10,641 nucleotides of DNA from Pseudomonadota bacterium (GTDB taxonomy: Bacteria; Pseudomonadota; Alphaproteobacteria; Rhizobiales; Beijerinckiaceae): positions 1-10,641 of the forward strand of contig JAEXGT010000015.1 of NCBI GenBank assembly GCA_023450615.1, in the 5' to 3' direction. The position numbers were made by a program, and so were the translations under genes. Within the stretch, counting starts at the first letter, position 1; each line of letters starts with the position of its first letter. This document shows, piece after piece, positions 6,449 through 10,641 of the stretch. The notes under the pieces were generated by a model. The model worked only from the letters and a program-made list of their open reading frames with translations, was not told the DNA's origin and made no database searches.

Positions 6449-7411
6449 ATGGTCCGCCCCCTCCTTCTCCGGTTTCTCGCTCTCGCCGCCCTCTCCTTCG
6501 CCCCCGTGGCGCAGGCCGCCACCCTCGACGGCCTGGCCGTTCAGGTGACGAATACGAGCGAGCCCGTGCTCTGCGCCGAGAAGGACAACGTGGCGATCAA
6601 TTTCGCCTCTCCCGAGGTGCGCAGCTTCCGGATCGAGGCGGTGCATCCGGCCTATATGGGCACCCTCCGCCAGGACCGCTGGGAGCCGGACTGGACCGCC
6701 TGCGAGGACATCTCGGAAGCCACCTCTACGAAGCCGCATCCCACGATGCAGACGCTCTACGAGGACGACCGGATCAAGATCATGGGCCTGTCCTTCAGCG
6801 AGTTCTGGCGCCCGTCCGAGACCACCGTCACCATCGGCGGCAAGGTCACGCGCGACATTCACCTGATGCAGCTTCTGAAGAAGCACAACGGCAAGGACGA
6901 GGAGGTGATCGCCATGTACCCCGGCGACGGCTACTGGCGCATCAAGCCGCTGCCGCCGCAGCATCTGGGCTGGACGGCCTATGGCTCGTCCTTCATCGTC
7001 GGTCCGGTGGAATTCGATCAGCGCCCCGTCGCGAACCTGAAGGACGTGGCGTTCGACCCGAAGGCCATGGCCTTCACGCTCACATTGGCGAAGGGCGGCA
7101 AGGCCCATGTGGCTGTCGTGGATCTCAACGAGGAGCGCATGACGCTCGACGTGAGCTTCGACGGGACGATTGCGGGCACGCCCTTCGCGACGCTGCGCTC
7201 CATGTACGTGACCGAATTCAATGCGGACGTGGCGCGCATCGCCGTTCGCGAAGAGAAGGCCCGCTCCTGGCGCGAGGAAATGATCATGGATTTCCGGGAC
7301 GCCACGGCCACCGACGCGTGGATGGGACGTCTCGTTCCGTCACGCCACAACACCAGCGCGCCGGACATGATGTTCAACCATTTCCGCGGGCCGCTGGGCG
7401 CTTCTCGCTGA
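6449..7411 (+). CDS. Exported (periplasmic) protein of unknown function
   Basis: I do not recognise a named family. The 320-residue product starts with a clear Sec signal peptide: Arg3 and Arg8, a hydrophobic core LLLRFLALAALSFAPV, and an AQA|A cleavage site after residue 23. There is no lipobox Cys and no later membrane segment, so a soluble periplasmic protein is likely. The mature part has only two cysteines (Cys42 and Cys85), a candidate disulfide. It is rich in aromatic and acidic residues in the middle (FSEFWRPSETTVTIGGKV, 116-133; GDGYWRIKPLPPQHLGW, 159-175) and has beta-type alternation in the second half. Third-position G/C bias is strong along the frame, supporting a real gene. GAGG lies seven bases before the ATG. 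It is divergent from ribA. Its last 38 bases overlap the end of the convergent exporter gene. Confidence 0.82.
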   Translation: MVRPLLLRFLALAALSFAPVAQAATLDGLAVQVTNTSEPVLCAEKDNVAINFASPEVRSFRIEAVHPAYMGTLRQDRWEPDWTACEDISEATSTKPHPTMQTLYEDDRIKIMGLSFSEFWRPSETTVTIGGKVTRDIHLMQLLKKHNGKDEEVIAMYPGDGYWRIKPLPPQHLGWTAYGSSFIVGPVEFDQRPVANLKDVAFDPKAMAFTLTLAKGGKAHVAVVDLNEERMTLDVSFDGTIAGTPFATLRSMYVTEFNADVARIAVREEKARSWREEMIMDFRDATATDAWMGRLVPSRHNTSAPDMMFNHFRGPLGASR

Positions 7412-8333
7412 ACCATCCTCTGAGCATGGCGGCGGGCCGCCCATCGATCAGCATCAGCCCCGCCGCGATCAGCGCCATGCCTGCGAGATGCCGCAGCTCC
7501 AGCGTCTCGCCGAGAAGCAGAACGCCGAAGAGAATGGCGCTGACTGGAATGAGGAATGTGACGAGCCCCACATTCGTCGCCCCCGCCCGCGCAAGCAGGC
7601 GGAAGAAGATGAGATAGGCGAACGCCGTCGACACGAGTGCCAGCGCGAGAAGCGACAGGATGGTCGCAAGGCTCGGCATCGCCAGCGTCCAAGGCCTGTC
7701 GACCATGAGACTGACGGGCACGAGCATGCAGCTCGACGCCGTGACCTGTCCGGCGGCAGCCGCGAGCGGCGGAATGCCGAGCGTCTTGAAACGGCGCCCG
7801 AACACACCGGAGAAACCGTAGGACAGGGCGGCTGCCAGAACGGCGAGCTGCGCCAGCACGTTGGTGTTGAACGACGTGATGGCGGCTGAGCCGATCATCA
7901 CGGCGACGCCGACGAAGCCGACGATCACGCCGCCGAGTTTCGGCCCCGTCAGCTTCTCGTCGCTCGTGAAGTAATGCGCCACGATCAGGGTGAAGAGCGG
8001 CGTTGTGGCATTGAGGATGGAAGCAAGGCCGCTCGCGATATGGCTCTGTCCCCAGACGATCAGGCTGAAGGGAATGACGTTGTTGAGAAGGCCCATGCCG
8101 AAGAAGGCCGCCCAGGCCTGACGCTCGCGCGGCAGGCTCAAGCCCATGATCCGCAGCACGACCTGCAGGGCAAGCGCCGCGAGCGACACCCGCAGCGCCA
8201 CGATGATGAGCGGCGGCAATTCCTTGACGGCCACGCCGACGAACAGAAACGACCCGCCCCAGATGACGGAGAGAAGGCCGAGCAGCGCCCAATCGGACAT
8301 TGCAATGGTTTTTTGAATGGGCGCTTGAGCCAT
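7374..8333 (-). CDS. EamA/DMT-family transporter
   Basis: A 319-residue inner-membrane protein with about ten transmembrane helices in two EamA repeats (about 14-146 and 160-297), the architecture of the drug/metabolite exporter (RhaT/YdcZ/EamA-like) superfamily. Landmarks: the first helix LLGLLSVIWGGSFLFVGVA (18-36), the repeat-1 end SGLASILNATTPLFTLIVAH (101-120), and the matching repeat-2 segment FLIPVSAILFGVLLLGE (260-276). Members export amino acids or other small metabolites; the substrate cannot be told. The C-terminal tail after residue 300 is basic. The start at 8333 has no clear ribosome-binding site; Met12 (8300) would also keep the whole first helix. Its 3' end overlaps the convergent exported-protein gene, so neither has room for its own terminator. 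Confidence 0.91.
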   Translation of the reverse strand: MAQAPIQKTIAMSDWALLGLLSVIWGGSFLFVGVAVKELPPLIIVALRVSLAALALQVVLRIMGLSLPRERQAWAAFFGMGLLNNVIPFSLIVWGQSHIASGLASILNATTPLFTLIVAHYFTSDEKLTGPKLGGVIVGFVGVAVMIGSAAITSFNTNVLAQLAVLAAALSYGFSGVFGRRFKTLGIPPLAAAAGQVTASSCMLVPVSLMVDRPWTLAMPSLATILSLLALALVSTAFAYLIFFRLLARAGATNVGLVTFLIPVSAILFGVLLLGETLELRHLAGMALIAAGLMLIDGRPAAMLRGWFSEKRPAARGNG

Positions 8334-8400
8334 GGGCGTGTCTCGAATGATTGAACTCTCTCATGCCACGGGAGCCCCACCTTCTGCGACCCGTTTTCTG

Positions 8401-8415
8401 TTATGGCCGCCATAA
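8401..8415. promoter_or_regulatory. Perfect dyad upstream of the DMT exporter gene
   Basis: TTATGG (8401-8406), the spacer CCG and CCATAA (8410-8415) form a perfect 6-bp inverted repeat 68-82 bases upstream of the exporter start. The position suits an operator, for example for a LysR- or TetR-like regulator, but no regulator gene is nearby. A 6-bp dyad can occur by chance. Confidence 0.25.
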
Positions 8416-8552
8416 GCGGTCCTTATCGTCGCCTGTGGAGACGGCCTTCAGGAGATCAAGCACGCTCTTCCCTTTGGGGAGAGGGATCGAGGCAGCTTAC
8501 AAAAATCGGAGTTTCGAGCTTCGGTCAGCGGGCATGACAGCTCCATCGTCAT

Positions 8553-8570
8553 GGCAGGGCTTGCCCCGCC
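8553..8570. repeat. Short palindromic repeat remnant
   Basis: GGCAGGG (8553-8559) pairs with CCCCGCC (8564-8570), with one mismatch, across a CTTG loop. The surrounding TCATGGCAGGGCTTGCCCCG resembles a GTCATGGCCGGGCTTGTCCCGGCC-like palindrome that I recall from alphaproteobacterial intergenic regions. This is a single copy in the window, so the repeat status is from memory. Confidence 0.35.
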
Positions 8571-8738
8571 CTCCTCTCAAGGGGGAGCAAAGAAGCGCTT
8601 TGCGCTCTGCGCCCGCTCAGGCCCTCATGCCTTGGAAAGAATTGGTTTACGAAGATTGTGGGTAGTTCAAAACCTTTACCGCTCGTTCACGCCTTGAGGC
8701 GAGGTTAGGGGCCTCACACGTCCCTGGAAGCCTCCAGC

Positions 8739-9011
8739 ATGAACCCGCAGACCTCTCGTCATCCGTCCTATGGAGCCAACTCGCACGGCTACGGCCAGTC
8801 GCGTTCCCAGGTGCGGTCGAGCTTCTGCATCATGCCGCATGTTCACGGCCCGGACCGCAACACGAGCTTCATTTTCGGACGCTCAGATTCCCGCATCCGC
8901 CCCCTGCTCAACCAGGCGCAGCGCAACCGGCTGCATTGCTGGTCCATGATCATCGCCCTGGCGTCGTCCGCCGCCGGCACCACCCTTCTGCTCACCGCGA
9001 TCCTGCGCTGA
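8739..9011 (+). CDS. Small single-pass membrane protein, unknown function
   Basis: A 90-residue product with no family I recognise. The first 65 residues are hydrophilic, rich in Ser, Gln, Arg, Gly and His, with an SYGANSHGYGQSRSQ-like start (10-24) and a lone Cys30. Residues 68-88 form one hydrophobic helix (WSMIIALASSAAGTTLLLTAI) ending in a terminal Arg. It is most likely tail-anchored with the N-terminal part in the cytoplasm. Strong third-position G/C bias and GGAAG at 8726-8730, eight bases before the ATG, support a real gene. It ends nine bases before the end of the convergent SLC13-type gene. There is no functional hint from neighbours. Confidence 0.62.
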   Translation: MNPQTSRHPSYGANSHGYGQSRSQVRSSFCIMPHVHGPDRNTSFIFGRSDSRIRPLLNQAQRNRLHCWSMIIALASSAAGTTLLLTAILR

Positions 9012-9020
9012 AGGCGGGCC

Positions 9021-10641
9021 TCATTGGAGAGGCCAGAACAGCATGATCAGCGGCGTTCCCACCACCACCACGATGATCGAGAGCGGCAAGCCGAGCCGCC
9101 AGTAATCGCCAAAGCGATAACCGCCCGGACCCATCACCAGCGTGTTGCATTGATGGCCGATGGGCGTGAGGAAATCGCAGGCCGCGCCGATTGCCACTGC
9201 CATCAGGAATGCATCGGGCTTGAATCCGAGCTGCGTGGCGAAGCTCGCCGCAATCGGCGCCATCACGAGCACGGTTGCGGCGTTGTTCAGGAATGGGGTC
9301 ACCGCCATGGCCGCCACCATGATGAGAACGAGCGCGCCTGTGGGCGGCAGCATATTCGCGGCGGATGACAGCCAGCCCGCAATGAGATCCGTGCCGCCGG
9401 TCGTGCGGATGGATTCACTGACCGGGATCAGCGCGCCCAGCATGACGATGATGGGCCACTCGATGGTCTCGTAAGCCTCGCGCAGGGTGAGCGATCCGAA
9501 CAGAACCAAAAGCACGCCCGCGCCGAAGAATGCGATGGCGACGGGCAACACGTTGAACGCGACCAGCACCATCGTGATGCCGAGAATGGCGATCGGCAGG
9601 AAGCTCCGGCGCGCATTGCCGAGTCGGATCTCACGCTCGGCCAGGGGAAGGCAGCCGAGATCGCGCAGGGTATCGGGCAGCTTCTTCAGATTGCCCTGCA
9701 GCACGATCACATCGCCGGGGCGCAGCTTGATATGGCGCAGGCGCTCCTTGAACCGCTCGCCGCTGCGGCTGACGGCGATGAGATTGACGCCGAAGCGCTC
9801 ATAAAGCTCGATCCTCTCCGCCGACAGGCCCGCAAGAGATGAACTCGGCCCGACGATGGCCTCGATCACGCCGATCTCGTCCGTCGCCTCGTCGGTTTCA
9901 GGCTGGTGGTGCTCCCGGCTGAGTTTGAGCCCCGCCCGCGCCACGGTGCTTTCCAGAGCATCGGGCTCGCCTTCCAGCATGAGCAGATCGTTTTCGCGGA
10001 TCGTCACATCCGGCAGCGGGCTGGAGCTGCGGGTCTCGTTGCGGATGATGGCCGCGACCTTCACCTCTCCGTTGGAGAGCGTGCGCAGGTCCGCCACCGT
10101 CTGCCCGATCACTTCGGATTCCGGAGTGACCCGCGCTTCGGTGACGTAATCCTTGATGTTGAGTGCCTCGTCCAGCGTTGCCGCACCTTTGCGGCCCTTG
10201 GGCAGAAGGCGGTAGCCGAAGGCGAGAAACACGACGCCCGCAAGCGCAATGCCGATGCCGACCGGCGTGAAATCGAACATGCCGAAAGGCTCGCCCAGCA
10301 GCTCGTCCCTCATCCGCGACACGATGATGTTGGGCGACGTGCCGACCAGCGTGACGATGCCGCCCAGCAGGGAGCCGAACGCCATCGGCATGAGAAAGCT
10401 GGAAGGCGGCGTGTTGTTGCGCCGTGCGATCTGGAACGCGACGGGAATCATCATCGCGAGCGCGCCGATATTCTTCACGAAAGCGGAGAGCACCGTCACG
10501 ACGGCGACCAGCACGATGACTTGGCTCTGCTCGGTTCGCAGATAAGGCGCGGCGCGATTGAGCCCGGCTTCCAGCACGCCGGACTTCGCCACTGCGGCGC
10601 TCACCAGAAGCGCGCTTGCGACAATGATGACGATATCGTCG
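9021..10641 (-). CDS. SLC13-type permease with two RCK_C domains (5' end outside window)
   Basis: 539 residues are visible and the frame is open to the window edge (first visible residues DDIVIIVASALL), so perhaps 50-60 N-terminal residues are missing. The GTG at 10602-10604 is internal, not the start. Architecture: an N-terminal membrane half with LVGTSPNIIVS (about 98-108), two consecutive cytoplasmic RCK_C/TrkA_C domains (about 160-237 and 255-337, e.g. IRENDLLMLEGE and LRPGDVIVLQG), then a C-terminal membrane half with FLNNAATVLVMAPIA (about 450-464) and TPIGHQCNTLVMGPGGY (492-508). This is the DASS/SLC13 group of sodium-coupled anion carriers. Those with RCK_C inserts are often annotated as sulfate or dicarboxylate permeases, and the RCK_C domains probably sense a ligand. 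The substrate is not readable from sequence. Confidence 0.94.
   Translation of the reverse strand, partial: DDIVIIVASALLVSAAVAKSGVLEAGLNRAAPYLRTEQSQVIVLVAVVTVLSAFVKNIGALAMMIPVAFQIARRNNTPPSSFLMPMAFGSLLGGIVTLVGTSPNIIVSRMRDELLGEPFGMFDFTPVGIGIALAGVVFLAFGYRLLPKGRKGAATLDEALNIKDYVTEARVTPESEVIGQTVADLRTLSNGEVKVAAIIRNETRSSSPLPDVTIRENDLLMLEGEPDALESTVARAGLKLSREHHQPETDEATDEIGVIEAIVGPSSSLAGLSAERIELYERFGVNLIAVSRSGERFKERLRHIKLRPGDVIVLQGNLKKLPDTLRDLGCLPLAEREIRLGNARRSFLPIAILGITMVLVAFNVLPVAIAFFGAGVLLVLFGSLTLREAYETIEWPIIVMLGALIPVSESIRTTGGTDLIAGWLSSAANMLPPTGALVLIMVAAMAVTPFLNNAATVLVMAPIAASFATQLGFKPDAFLMAVAIGAACDFLTPIGHQCNTLVMGPGGYRFGDYWRLGLPLSIIVVVVGTPLIMLFWPLQ

Larger units (their letters stand above)
8334..8738. 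other. 405-base intergenic region with repeat-like hairpins
   Basis: No supportable gene. It is the 5' region of both the DMT gene (minus) and the 90-aa protein gene (plus). It contains several short palindromic pieces: a dyad at 8401-8415, a CTCTTCCC-TTTG-GGGAGAGGG type piece at 8465-8485, a hairpin at 8553-8570 and AGCGC-TTT-GCGCT at 8594-8606. The 8465 and 8553 pieces look like worn copies of short repeats that I recall as frequent between genes in alphaproteobacteria. No clear promoter was identified for either gene. Confidence 0.6.

Noticed and set aside
7018..8364. 448-codon open frame on the minus strand overlapping the DMT gene in another frame
   Set aside because: It is a shadow of the EamA gene with an Arg/Ala/His-rich composition and extends antisense into the exported-protein gene. 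The EamA frame has clear membrane helices and family motifs.
10249..10604. GTG at 10602-10604 as the start of the SLC13-type gene
   Set aside because: The frame continues upstream without a stop to the window edge and encodes family-typical membrane sequence, so the true start is outside the window.

Overview
The window looks like chromosome from a GC-rich alphaproteobacterium, most likely order Hyphomicrobiales (Rhizobiales) and possibly a Methylobacteriaceae/Microvirga-type genome. This rests on the strong G/C bias at third codon positions, the protein families present, and two copies of a two-hairpin intergenic repeat of a kind I associate with that order. The genus is an inference from memory of family resemblance, not a search result.

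Layout, left to right. (1) 1-195 is the broken N-terminal end of an IS6-family transposase. (2) A 326-base gap with a TATAAT box and a doubtful micro-ORF follows. (3) 522-1742 (+) encodes a polytopic membrane protein of the O-antigen ligase/polymerase superfamily that has lost the usual His-Asn signature. (4) 1926-3095 (+) encodes an M20 amidohydrolase of the hippurate/IAA-amino-acid hydrolase type; 102-base repeats lie on both sides of it. (5) A perfect 14-bp hairpin at 3215-3247 separates it from the convergent lctP (minus, 3266-4942), an L-lactate/glycolate permease. (6) ribA (minus, 5108-6223) is GTP cyclohydrolase II with a decayed RibB-like N-terminal half. (7) Divergent from ribA, 6449-7411 (+) encodes an exported protein of unknown function; its 3' end overlaps by 38 bases the 3' end of a convergent EamA/DMT exporter gene (minus, 7374-8333). 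(8) A 405-base gap holds short repeat-like hairpins. (9) 8739-9011 (+) encodes a 90-aa single-pass membrane protein of unknown function; its stop lies 9 bases from the end of a convergent SLC13-type permease with two RCK_C domains (minus), which runs off the right edge.

The genes do not form one pathway. Most are separate transcription units in alternating orientation: housekeeping riboflavin synthesis (ribA), carboxylate or anion uptake (lctP, SLC13 permease), metabolite export (DMT), amide hydrolysis (M20) and envelope functions (O-antigen ligase-like protein, exported protein, small membrane protein). I see no phage, CRISPR, toxin-antitoxin or defence cluster and no convincing new multi-gene system. 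The points most worth a second look are the repeat pair that supplies stop codons and brackets the M20 gene, the RibA with a dead RibB domain, the ligase-like protein without its signature His, and the tightly packed or overlapping convergent gene ends.
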